NCBI GenBank assembly: GCA_002786715.1
Contig: PCTW01000038.1
Span: forward strand, 1-44,936
DNA: 44,936 nucleotides
DNA from: Bdellovibrio sp. CG22_combo_CG10-13_8_21_14_all_39_27
GTDB taxonomy: Bacteria; Bdellovibrionota; Bacteriovoracia; Bacteriovoracales; Bacteriovoracaceae
Reading direction: 5' to 3'
A program made the translations under genes and the position numbers. This document shows positions 25,917 to 33,932 of the stretch, one piece after another. The notes under the pieces are model-generated. The model was not told the DNA's origin. It made no database searches and saw nothing but the letters and a program-made list of their open reading frames with translations. Positions within the stretch are counted from its first letter, which is position 1. Each line of letters starts with the position of its first letter.

Positions 25917-27476
25917 ATGGATATGACAGTTATTTTAGCATCAGTCCTTTTCTTAATTGTCGGAGCAGGCGTGGGCTATTTTGTTCGCCACAAAGCCTAC
26001 CTCGCCGAAGTTAAGGAAAAGCAAGGCAAGGCCGATGAGATCATTGAGAAAGCAAAAGATGCTGCCAATGACATCAAGTACAAGGCAAGAAAAGAAGCTA
26101 AGGAACAAGCTCGCGAAGAAAAAGAGCAATTTGAGAAGGAAGTACGCAAGCGCGAAAACGACCTTAAATCTCAAGAGAAAGATTTAGCAACTAAAGAAGC
26201 TAAGCTCGATACAAAGTTGGAAGAGCATCAAGCGGCCATGGAAAAAATCAAAGCACGTGAAGAAGAGATCACGCTTTCAATTAAAAAAGTAGAACTAGAA
26301 GTCGAGAAATATAAAAATAAGCAAGCTGAGATTTCTGAAAAACTTACTCAAGTGGCCAGTTTGACTCGTGATGAGGCTAAAGCTGAGCTGATGAAAGTGA
26401 TGGAAGAAGAAGCGAGAGTTGATTTTTCTAAAGAACTCACACGCATTGAATCTGAATACAAAGAACAAGCAGAAGAGAAATCTAAGCGCATTGTTGGTGT
26501 TGCTATTCAACGTTTTGCCGGTGAGTACGTGGCTGAAAAAACTATTTCAACAGTCGATCTCCCATCGGATGATTTGAAAGGTCGTTTGATTGGTCGTGAA
26601 GGCCGTAACATTCGTGCTTTCGAGCAGATTTGTGGTGTCGACTTGATTATTGATGATACGCCAGAGATCGTAGTGGTTTCTTCGTTTAACGTGATTAGAC
26701 GTGAAATCGCTCGTAGAACAATTGAAAAATTGATTTCTGACGGTCGTATTCACCCAGCTAAAATTGAAGAATTTCATGACAAGTCTAAGACTGATATGGA
26801 AAAGCATTTGCTCGACCTTGGTCAAAAAGCTCAAATGGAAATTGGCGTTCACGGTATCCACCCAGAAGTATTAAAACTTGTTGGTGCCTTGAATTTCAGA
26901 ACTTCATACACTCAAAACCAATATCAACATGCGCTAGAAGCCGCCTTTATTTGTGGCGCCATGGCAGCTGAAATGGGATTGAATGTGAAACAAGCTCGTC
27001 GTGCAGGTCTTCTTCACGATATCGGTAAAGTTCTCGATGCTTCGGCAGAAGGTTCTCACGCAGTAATCGGTGCTGACTTTGCTAAGAAATATGGAGAGTC
27101 TCCTGATATCGTTCATGCGATTCGTGCTCACCATGATGATGAAAAACCAGAATCAATCCTCGCTCACTTAGTAGCTGCTTCGGATGCCCTATCAGGTGCT
27201 CGTCCAGGTGCGCGTAAAGCGATGATGGAATCTTATGTTTCTCGTTTAACGGACATCGAAGAAATCGTGAACTCTTTTGAAGGGGTAACGAAATCTTACG
27301 CCATCTCTGGTGGTCGTGAAGTTCGTGTATTCGTTGAAAACGATAGAGTTACTGACGAGCAAACCGTTATGCTCTCTCGCGATATCGCCAAGAAAATTGA
27401 AGAAGAAATGTCATACCCTGGAACTATCAAGATTACCGTGGTTCGGGAGACTAAAGCTGTCGGGGTTGCACGCTAA
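25917..27476 (+). CDS. rny: Ribonuclease Y
   Basis: RNase Y is a membrane-anchored endoribonuclease that starts mRNA decay. The 519-residue protein has one N-terminal membrane helix (TVILASVLFLIVGAGVGYF), a long charged coiled coil to about 200, a KH domain with GREG in RLIGREGRNIRAFE near 222-236, and an HD domain with metal-binding His367-Asp368 in RAGLLHDIGK. ATG is preceded by AGGAGCAGG. It ends in a clear terminator. Length and order match the family exactly. Confidence 0.97.
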   Translation: MDMTVILASVLFLIVGAGVGYFVRHKAYLAEVKEKQGKADEIIEKAKDAANDIKYKARKEAKEQAREEKEQFEKEVRKRENDLKSQEKDLATKEAKLDTKLEEHQAAMEKIKAREEEITLSIKKVELEVEKYKNKQAEISEKLTQVASLTRDEAKAELMKVMEEEARVDFSKELTRIESEYKEQAEEKSKRIVGVAIQRFAGEYVAEKTISTVDLPSDDLKGRLIGREGRNIRAFEQICGVDLIIDDTPEIVVVSSFNVIRREIARRTIEKLISDGRIHPAKIEEFHDKSKTDMEKHLLDLGQKAQMEIGVHGIHPEVLKLVGALNFRTSYTQNQYQHALEAAFICGAMAAEMGLNVKQARRAGLLHDIGKVLDASAEGSHAVIGADFAKKYGESPDIVHAIRAHHDDEKPESILAHLVAASDALSGARPGARKAMMESYVSRLTDIEEIVNSFEGVTKSYAISGGREVRVFVENDRVTDEQTVMLSRDIAKKIEEEMSYPGTIKITVVRETKAVGVAR

Positions 27477-27508
27477 TATTTGCTCCTGATTTGAAACTCG
27501 ATTAAACT

Positions 27509-27537
27509 AAAAGGGAGCCTATGAGCTCCCTTTTTTT
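27509..27537 (+). terminator. Intrinsic terminator after rny
   Basis: A near-perfect stem (27509-27518 with 27525-27534, core AAGGGAGC / GCTCCCTT) has a six-base loop and runs into seven T. It ends the ftsY-zapA-fau-rny run. Confidence 0.9.
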
Positions 27538-27545
27538 GTAACGAG

Positions 27546-28238
27546 ATGAAGCCTATGAGAAAACAATTTGCATTAGTTACAGGTAGCTCTTCTGGTTTAG
27601 GCCTTGAGATGTCCCATTATCTCATCGAAGAAGGTTATACCGTTTTTGGGGCCAGCCGCTCAGGCACAGATATCGATCACGAAGACTTTATTGATCTCGA
27701 AGTAGATGTGCGAGAAGAAGAATCAGTCATGGCGATGTACGACTCCATTGGTGAGACTACCTTTGGTTTGAATCTCATTGTTAATAATGCCGGTATTTAT
27801 GAAGTCTCTCCCATGGTTGAAACCAGTAGCGAAGATTTTATGAATCACTTGGTGACAAATATCATGGGCCCTTTTCACGTACTCAAACACGGCCATGCGT
27901 TTCTGATTGAAAACATCACCCACGTGGTAACTATTTCAAGCATTGCTTCTCAGCGAGGATTCGAAAATACTTCAGCCTATTGTGCTTCAAAATTTGGTCT
28001 CAATGGAATGATTGAAAGTGTACGCGAAGAATGGAAATCTCTCGGCATTCGCTTTACTTCGCTCATGCCGGGCGCGATCGATACTCCATTATGGAGCAAT
28101 CTCAGTTCTGACTTTGAAAGAAGTAAGATGCTTGATCCTGAAGACTTCATTCACGTTTTCGATATGGTGGTGAAAGCACCACCGAACATGCAATTTAAAG
28201 GCATTTCTTTTCTGCACAAAAGTGGAGTGATCATTTGA
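27546..28238 (+). CDS. Short-chain dehydrogenase/reductase (SDR)
   Basis: The 230-residue protein is an NAD(P)-dependent oxidoreductase of the classical SDR family: TGSSSGLGLEM as the nucleotide-binding TGxxxGxG motif near residue 13, NNAG at about 80, the catalytic Ser in TISSIASQRG and YCASK as the YxxxK motif. Substrate is not predictable. ATG at 27546 has no strong ribosome site; the in-frame ATG at 27555 is an alternative. The gene starts only a few bases after the rny terminator. The next gene begins within its stop codon. Confidence 0.9.
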   Translation: MKPMRKQFALVTGSSSGLGLEMSHYLIEEGYTVFGASRSGTDIDHEDFIDLEVDVREEESVMAMYDSIGETTFGLNLIVNNAGIYEVSPMVETSSEDFMNHLVTNIMGPFHVLKHGHAFLIENITHVVTISSIASQRGFENTSAYCASKFGLNGMIESVREEWKSLGIRFTSLMPGAIDTPLWSNLSSDFERSKMLDPEDFIHVFDMVVKAPPNMQFKGISFLHKSGVII

Positions 28239-28666
28239 TACCGATGAAAGAGCGCAGCCAATTTTACTTTTACTGGGTAGGGCCGCTGTTTCTCTTGGTT
28301 TTTCTCATTGCTCTTCTGCCCATAAGTGCCAGTTATCCACTGAATCTGATGTGTGGTTATCTTTGGGTGATGGCGCTGCGATCGACGGAGTTAAAAGAGA
28401 AAACGCTCGATCGGCAATACCGCATGTCCTTTATTAAATTTATTTTTAAAATTCATGAATATTCAAAACTGGTTTATATCCCGGAAAAGCTCAACAGATA
28501 CAAAGAGAGTCTTCACCGAATGCTAGGCCCTTTTGTCTTTGCTCTCCTCCTTTTTATCATTAGTCTGTCATTTGCTTCAGTTTTAATGCTATTGGGAGCG
28601 ATACTTTTTGAGTGGATTTGGGTTCGCTATACTTTGTTAGGCGTAGACACTGGCCCGCTGAAGTGA
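28235..28666 (+). CDS. Small membrane protein of unknown function
   Basis: The 143-residue protein has about four hydrophobic segments: near residues 10-28 and 30-45, and a long pair at 96-125. TTG at 28235 overlaps the stop of the SDR gene (TTGA), with GGAG seven bases upstream, which points to coupled translation; the in-frame ATG at 28244 is an alternative. Its last 30 bases overlap the 3' end of the opposing dihydrouridine synthase gene. No family is recognised. Confidence 0.6.
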   Translation: MIPMKERSQFYFYWVGPLFLLVFLIALLPISASYPLNLMCGYLWVMALRSTELKEKTLDRQYRMSFIKFIFKIHEYSKLVYIPEKLNRYKESLHRMLGPFVFALLLFIISLSFASVLMLLGAILFEWIWVRYTLLGVDTGPLK

Positions 28667-29647
28667 CTCGAGATTCGCTTTAAATTCGGAAAGCTCACGC
28701 GAGCGCAAAAATAAACTTCGAATACTTTCGGCACCAAAAAAATCTTCAAAAATAAATTGGCACAAACCTTTGAAGCGCTTCAAGATGACTTCTTCTCGAT
28801 AACCATTTTTGCGATAATGCTTTTCGAGAAAATGAAAATAGAGATCAATCTGTTCAGCTCGAGTACGATTGAGCATTTCTTGATTGATCATGTGAATGCG
28901 TCCCACATTTTCTTTATAAAGACCGGCCATCCACGGAGTTTTCAAAGCGCCGCGAGCACACATGACAGCATGGCATCCTGTTTCATGAAAACAATTTTCT
29001 ATATCTTCAACGGTCCAAATGTCACCATTGCCAATCAAGGGAATGTTGACTGTTTTAACAGCTTGCTTGATGTATTTCCAATCGGCACGACCGAGGTAGA
29101 GCTGATCGCGAGTTCTCGCGTGCAGAGTAATGGCCTCGACTCCGCAATCTTCAATTAACTTTAAGGTTTCAGTAAAAAGCAAATCGTCGCGATAACCAAT
29201 GCGAATTTTTACGCTAAAAAATCCTGAGAATGTATCTCTAATAGATAAGAGAATTTTTTTAAGGGCCGCATGATCGCTCAAAAGATAAGCTCCGCCTTTG
29301 TGCGAATTGACCTTCTTAGAAGGACAACCAAGATTAAGATCGAGCTTATCAATGCCCAAATCTTTGATGCTGGTGACGGATTCAATAATATGAGAACTCT
29401 CAGAGGCCAGAATTTGAAAAATGGTTTTATCATTTTGCCGTTTCGAATTGAAAACCTCCGAACCCAAATGTTCCAAGATTTTGCTTTTAGTATAAAGGCC
29501 CTCGGAGGGAATTCTTAGAAAGTCGGTATAAAATAAATCCCACTCTGGGTAGAGCTCTTGCATGGCCATGCGATAGGCCTGGTCGGTAATGCCTTCCATG
29601 GGTGCAAAAAGAAGGGCATTTTTTTTAATAAGGTTTCGAGAATTCAT
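28637..29647 (-). CDS. dus: tRNA-dihydrouridine synthase (Dus family)
   Basis: Dus proteins reduce specific uridines of tRNA to dihydrouridine with FMN and NADPH. The 336-residue protein has the family opening FAPMEGITD, NLGCPS with the conserved catalytic Cys at 108, Lys147 in VKIRIGYRD, THARTR-type LHARTRDQLYLGRADW and IGNGDI, all in a TIM barrel. The APMEG opening recalls DusC, but the exact target uridine is uncertain. It is monocistronic by position, and its 3' end overlaps the neighbouring membrane-protein gene by 30 bases. Confidence 0.93.
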   Translation of the reverse strand: MNSRNLIKKNALLFAPMEGITDQAYRMAMQELYPEWDLFYTDFLRIPSEGLYTKSKILEHLGSEVFNSKRQNDKTIFQILASESSHIIESVTSIKDLGIDKLDLNLGCPSKKVNSHKGGAYLLSDHAALKKILLSIRDTFSGFFSVKIRIGYRDDLLFTETLKLIEDCGVEAITLHARTRDQLYLGRADWKYIKQAVKTVNIPLIGNGDIWTVEDIENCFHETGCHAVMCARGALKTPWMAGLYKENVGRIHMINQEMLNRTRAEQIDLYFHFLEKHYRKNGYREEVILKRFKGLCQFIFEDFFGAESIRSLFLRSRELSEFKANLESLQRASVYA

Positions 29648-29745
29648 ACAGCTAGCTTTTAGACCAAGAGTGTCAATGTGTCGAGAGCATTTGCAAACAG
29701 CGTAATTTCTGTTACCTAAACGGGATAAATCTTGGGGACTTAATC

Positions 29746-30507
29746 ATGATTGGAACCGTTGCAGAAAGCTTTTTCTACAACTTAGCATTTGGCGTGAGTT
29801 TCTTCACTTTTCTGATTCCGACTCGTTCGACGGGTGCGGGTCTGATGAAAGTCATGTCAACAATATCTGGAATAGCGCTTTTATTCGGCGTCATTCTTCA
29901 TCTCATGTACGCTCCCACTTCTAGCATTCAAGCAATCCTAAGCTTTGCCGCTCTTCTCTCTTTTATTTTTATCTATGTTCTTCATACCGATGAAAAGCAT
30001 TGGAGTATGTGGTTGATGTATGCACTCCACACCCTGGCCTTGGGATTTATTTTTATACCTTTTTATAACGGTGATCTGAAGGCGATGGCCCAAATGATGA
30101 CGGGCTCACTCCTTCTGGGAAATATTACTTTCGCCATGGTTTTAGGCCATTGGTATTTAGTGACGCCAAAGTTGAGCGAGAAACCATTACTGCAAGCAGT
30201 GATGTTGAGCTGGCCGTTATTAGTCGTTAAAACAGTTCTTTCAATGTTTGCTTTTTTTAAGCACGCAGACATGTTTAAAGAGGGAACGACAGAGGGCGGA
30301 GGCTACGCTTTCAACTGGATGATGTTTATCATGCGTGTTGGTTGGGGTTATGTCGTCATCGCAATCATGAGTTATTTTTCTTGGCGCTTAGTAAAAATGA
30401 GAAGCATTCAAAGTGCCACGGGCATTCTTTATGCGCAGACCTTTTTTATTTTAGTCGGAGAGATCATTTCAATTTATTTCTTTCATAGTTTTGGAGCTCT
30501 CATATGA
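29746..30507 (+). CDS. Seven-helix membrane protein of unknown function
   Basis: The 253-residue protein has about seven hydrophobic segments. A conserved-looking loop LGHWYLVTPKLSEKPLL follows the fourth or fifth helix, and several histidines lie near the membrane face (HLMYAPT, HTLALGF, GHWYLV), the type of residue that may bind haem or a metal; that is an inference only. ATG at 29746 has a GGGGAC-like ribosome site. It overlaps the next gene by four bases (ATGA), so the two products are translated together and may form a complex. I do not recognise the family. Confidence 0.7.
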   Translation: MIGTVAESFFYNLAFGVSFFTFLIPTRSTGAGLMKVMSTISGIALLFGVILHLMYAPTSSIQAILSFAALLSFIFIYVLHTDEKHWSMWLMYALHTLALGFIFIPFYNGDLKAMAQMMTGSLLLGNITFAMVLGHWYLVTPKLSEKPLLQAVMLSWPLLVVKTVLSMFAFFKHADMFKEGTTEGGGYAFNWMMFIMRVGWGYVVIAIMSYFSWRLVKMRSIQSATGILYAQTFFILVGEIISIYFFHSFGALI

Positions 30508-30959
30508 TGACGGTGACGTTAACTTGTCCAGAATGTGGATCGGGCATTCACGTTTATCCTAAGGTTGAATCAACTCTGGCCGAATGTGATGTTTGCCAAC
30601 ATCAAGTTCCTCTGCATTTTAATCCAGAACATGAGCAGGCCATTCTCAAAGATTGCCCGTGTTGTGAGCGCAAAGATTTTTATAAGCAAAAGGATTTCAA
30701 TCGCAAGCTCGGTGTAGCGCTTTTTGTGATCGCCGCTATTCTCTCCCTATTCACTTACGGAATTTCGTTTATCGTTCTCTATCTCTTTGACCTTCTCCTT
30801 TTTAGGAAGCTCTCGATGATAGCCGTTTGTTACAAGTGTCAGAGCATATTTAGAAACGTAAGTAATATCGATGAGTTAAGGCCATATGACCACGAAATGA
30901 ATGATCGGATTGTCTATTCTGACCACGATTTCAAGGGTCTTCCGATTGAGAACCATTAG
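30504..30959 (+). CDS. Membrane protein with zinc-ribbon cysteine pairs
   Basis: The 151-residue protein starts with a zinc-ribbon-like motif (CPECGSG near residue 8 and CDVC at about 28), followed by CPCC at about 52 and YKCQ at about 112. A hydrophobic segment, LGVALFVIAAILSLFTYGISF, at about 69-90 should span the membrane, possibly with a second one just after. The four CxxC-type pairs suggest zinc or another metal and a structural or regulatory role. It is coupled by overlap to the seven-helix protein. Function is unknown. Confidence 0.65.
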   Translation: MMTVTLTCPECGSGIHVYPKVESTLAECDVCQHQVPLHFNPEHEQAILKDCPCCERKDFYKQKDFNRKLGVALFVIAAILSLFTYGISFIVLYLFDLLLFRKLSMIAVCYKCQSIFRNVSNIDELRPYDHEMNDRIVYSDHDFKGLPIENH

Positions 30960-30985
30960 TATTTTCAATGGTTTACAAACTCATA

Positions 30986-31014
30986 TAGACAAAATTTAGC
31001 TAATCGCCTATAAT
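30986..31014 (+). promoter_or_regulatory. Strong sigma-70-type promoter before the CorC-like gene
   Basis: TAGACA (30986-30991) is followed after 17 bases by a perfect TATAAT (31009-31014). Transcription would start near 31021, leaving an untranslated leader of about 150 bases before the start codon at 31170. Confidence 0.7.
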
Positions 31015-31020
31015 GTAGAA

Positions 31021-31169
31021 CAGTGAGTCATGCGGAACCATAACGGTTAAACTTTTTTTATTTTACCGCATTAACAAGGATCGGGATCTATCGAACCTCC
31101 GTCTATTAAGGGTCATCAAAGACCCCCATTAAAAAGAATTTCCATTATTCAATCCAAAGGTCGTCAGCA
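31021..31169 (+). promoter_or_regulatory. Long structured mRNA leader of the CorC-like gene
   Basis: The leader has ATGCGG (31030-31035) able to pair with CCGCAT (31066-31071), enclosing a smaller AACC/GGTT stem, then a hairpin GGGTC-ATCAAA-GACCC near 31110-31125. No known riboswitch class is recognised. The downstream gene is of the CorC/CNNM type linked to magnesium or cobalt efflux, so a regulatory leader is possible. Confidence 0.4.
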
Positions 31170-32540
31170 ATGATAACCGGTGGAGATATTTCAACATTTG
31201 AAATTGTGTCTCTTGTTGCGTGTTTTCTCGCTTCAGGATTTTTCTCAGGCTCTGAGGCCGTTTTGATGTCGCTCAATATTGATCGCGCACGCCAATTGAT
31301 GGATGAGGGTGGGACTAAGTCTAAGGCCATGACCTTCATGGTGGAGAAACCCAACGAACTTTTATCGACCATCCTGGTGGGTAACAACATCGTTAATATT
31401 TTAGCGGCGTCTTTAACCACAACCATGTCGGCCCGTTATTTTAAAAGTGACGCTGTTGGTTTTTCTGTAGGTATCACAACCATAGTGATTTTGATTTTTG
31501 GTGAAATTATCCCAAAAGCTTTTGGTCGAAACCACGCCGAAAAATTATCAATCTTCGTGATCCAAATTTTAAGAATGATGTATTACGTTCTCTACCCAGG
31601 CATTAAAGTTTTGGTGTGGATTATTCACGCCGTTCTTGGAAACAATGCCAACCTCGCCGGGAAGATGGTAACGAAAGATGATATTGAGTACATGATCACA
31701 CGTGCGGAAGAGCAACAATCAATGGATTCAAAGCAATTGGATCTTTTAAACTCAATCCTCGAGTTTCCAACTATTAAAGTTAAAGACATTATGATTCCAC
31801 GAAATAAGATTAAACTCTTAAAAGTGGACTCGACCTACCAGGAAGTTATTGAGCACGCCAAAGAAGATGTGCATTCTCGCTACCCTGTGATTGATGGAGA
31901 TCTCGAAAGTGCGGTCGGTATTTTACTCGTAAAAGACTTGGCCTTCATTACTGACGAAGAGAAAGCTAATTTTAAGCTTCGCAATTATATTAAAGAGCCT
32001 TTTCTGGTTTACGATCACATGAAGATTCAGGCGGTCTTTGATTACATGAATCGCAAGAAGGCCCACATGGCCTTAATTCGCAATGAAAGCGGATTGATTG
32101 TAGGTCTGATAACACTCGAAGACATCGTTGAAGAAATCTTGGGAGACATCGTTGATGAGCATGACGATCTCGAAGATATTGAAGCGGCTCCAGAAGAGTT
32201 TATGGCGAAAGAGGGCATCGTGGTCGAAGGATCCATGTCTTTGCGTGAACTTTATAACGATTACGATATTAAGATTCCTCTCAATGATAACTACTCGACA
32301 CTTGCCGGATTTATTCTGGACATGCTTGGAAATAACTTTCCTGAAGATGGGCAGATTATTGTTTGGGAAGGGTATTCTTTTGAACTTGAAAAGGTGATCG
32401 ATTACGAAATTAAAGAAGTTCGTATTCGCGACATCTCAGGTGAGCGCCATATTCAAAATAGACGTGAACCTGAAGAAGAGCCTTCCCGAGAAAAGAGTTA
32501 CGCTGAGCGAGTGCTCGATTATAGTTTCTCGGCCAAATAA
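31170..32540 (+). CDS. HlyC/CorC family transporter (CNNM domain, CBS pair, CorC domain)
   Basis: The 456-residue membrane protein has the CNNM (DUF21) membrane domain with FFSGSEAVLMSL near 25 and FGEIIPKAFGRNHAE near 110-125, then a CBS pair (about 200-325) with IMIPRNKIKLL and the acidic DIVEEILGDIVDEHDD, and a CorC/HlyC C-terminal domain. Homologues are involved in magnesium, sodium or cobalt efflux and resistance. A weak AAAGGT is eight bases before ATG. The next gene starts two bases after the stop, so they are likely cotranscribed. It carries a long leader with a strong promoter. Confidence 0.93.
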   Translation: MITGGDISTFEIVSLVACFLASGFFSGSEAVLMSLNIDRARQLMDEGGTKSKAMTFMVEKPNELLSTILVGNNIVNILAASLTTTMSARYFKSDAVGFSVGITTIVILIFGEIIPKAFGRNHAEKLSIFVIQILRMMYYVLYPGIKVLVWIIHAVLGNNANLAGKMVTKDDIEYMITRAEEQQSMDSKQLDLLNSILEFPTIKVKDIMIPRNKIKLLKVDSTYQEVIEHAKEDVHSRYPVIDGDLESAVGILLVKDLAFITDEEKANFKLRNYIKEPFLVYDHMKIQAVFDYMNRKKAHMALIRNESGLIVGLITLEDIVEEILGDIVDEHDDLEDIEAAPEEFMAKEGIVVEGSMSLRELYNDYDIKIPLNDNYSTLAGFILDMLGNNFPEDGQIIVWEGYSFELEKVIDYEIKEVRIRDISGERHIQNRREPEEEPSREKSYAERVLDYSFSAK

Positions 32541-32542
32541 TC

Positions 32543-33535
32543 ATGGATCAAAAAATCTTTCCAGTGGCAGTTATCGGTGGAGGTTCAGCAGGAACCATGG
32601 CCGTGATGCGCACAGTTCTCAATAACGATGAAACTCTCTTTTTTCCAGGGACTGCAAAAGACAAAAAACGCTCTCGTGCCTTTTGGGTTTCAAAAGTTGA
32701 AAATGTTCCCGGTCACTTGCGCTTTACCAAAGGCATTGAGCAACCCAATCGTGAAAATTTAGATTGGCTAACGGAATGTGATTTAAAAGATAAGTTTCAT
32801 TGGTATCGAAATATTGGAATAACTAAAATCGAAAAACGCGATGATGGAATCTTTGTTCTTACTGATACCAATACCTTTCAGCATCTGGCCCGTCATGTGA
32901 TCTTGTGTACAGGAGCAATGGACATCCAGCCAGAGATCAATGGAACGATTCAAGATATCTTACCTTATGCCAATGTTCAGCTCGCTGATTATTGCCTACG
33001 TTGTGATGGTCATCATGTCTTAGGTAAAAAGACTGCTCTGATAGGTCATGATGATGGCGCTGCTTGGGTCGCGATCATGTTGTATGAACGTTATCAAACA
33101 CCCGAGATGAAAGTTCTGTGCAATGGAGAAAAAGCGCAATTTTCAGAAGAAACTTTAAAATTGATGACGAAGTATAAAATTGAAATTGTTCCGCAAGCCA
33201 TCGTTAAAGTGAAAGGTAATGCTCGCGAGAAAAGACTGGAAGGTTTTGTCTTTGATAATAATCTTGAAACAGAGACAGAGATTTGTTTTATTTCTCTTGG
33301 AATGATTGTTTATAACCAGCTCGCACTCATGCTCAAGGCTGATGTCGATAAACGCGGTTTTGTTGTGACCAATAATAAGGGCGAAACTTCAGTGCCAGGA
33401 CTTTATGTGGCCGGAGATCTTCGTGCCGGAATTAAAAAACAAATTTATACGGCGTGGGATTCTGCTGTCGATTCAGCTGATGATATCAATTACAAGTTGA
33501 GAACTTTAAAAAGAAATTCTAGCCTGGCAAAATAG
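32543..33535 (+). CDS. Thioredoxin-reductase-like flavoprotein with an atypical pyridine-nucleotide site
   Basis: The 330-residue protein has a TrxB-like fold: FAD motif GGGSAG at 12-17, the redox pair CLRC followed by DG at 151-156 (TrxB has CxxCDG) and the C-terminal FAD-binding GLYVAGDLR at about 287-294. The second Rossmann site, where NADPH should bind, reads ALIGHDDGAA, lacking the normal GxGxxA pattern, and the usual HRRxxxR is replaced by CNGEKAQ. That resembles ferredoxin- or otherwise electron-linked reductases (FFTR/DTR class). It follows corC after two bases without its own ribosome site. The electron donor is unproven. A 2Fe-2S ferredoxin gene converges on it. Confidence 0.82.
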   Translation: MDQKIFPVAVIGGGSAGTMAVMRTVLNNDETLFFPGTAKDKKRSRAFWVSKVENVPGHLRFTKGIEQPNRENLDWLTECDLKDKFHWYRNIGITKIEKRDDGIFVLTDTNTFQHLARHVILCTGAMDIQPEINGTIQDILPYANVQLADYCLRCDGHHVLGKKTALIGHDDGAAWVAIMLYERYQTPEMKVLCNGEKAQFSEETLKLMTKYKIEIVPQAIVKVKGNAREKRLEGFVFDNNLETETEICFISLGMIVYNQLALMLKADVDKRGFVVTNNKGETSVPGLYVAGDLRAGIKKQIYTAWDSAVDSADDINYKLRTLKRNSSLAK

Positions 33536-33851
33536 AAATTTTTCCATCGCCAATCACTTTTACCCGACAAGATAATCGCAAGTCACAATCGCTGGGATAT
33601 TTTTTGGCATTCGACATTTTGAGATTTCCAATCGTATCGCTTTCAATCGCGCCTGGAGGAGAGAGGAGTTCACTGCCTTCTGTAACTATCATGCGACAAG
33701 AACCACATGATCCGGCCAAACATCCGTGAGGTAATTTAACGCCTTGAGCATCTAATTGATCAAATAAAATTTGATCTTTCTGAACCTCATATTCACCACT
33801 TGAGACTATTTGTTCTTGATCATTTTTGGTTAAAACTGACACGGTGGGCAT
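33519..33851 (-). CDS. 2Fe-2S ferredoxin (plant/adrenodoxin-type fold)
   Basis: The 110-residue protein has the cluster motif C44-x4-C49-x2-C52 (CLAGSCGSC) and the fourth ligand C95 in RLSCRV, the pattern of a beta-grasp 2Fe-2S ferredoxin. It lacks a signal peptide, so it works in the cytoplasm as an electron carrier. I chose ATG at 33851 with AGAGG about eight bases upstream; the longer frame from 33881 has no better signal. Its last 17 bases overlap the convergent flavoprotein gene, and it is divergent from leucine dehydrogenase. Whether it reduces the flavoprotein is a guess from proximity. Confidence 0.92.
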   Translation of the reverse strand: MPTVSVLTKNDQEQIVSSGEYEVQKDQILFDQLDAQGVKLPHGCLAGSCGSCRMIVTEGSELLSPPGAIESDTIGNLKMSNAKKYPSDCDLRLSCRVKVIGDGKISILPG

Positions 33852-33932
33852 ACTTGAACCTCTCTTGAGTATGTTACTCATTCTAATTCGAAAAGGGATT
33901 TAAGTCACTGATAAGATTCGATAGGGGGAATC

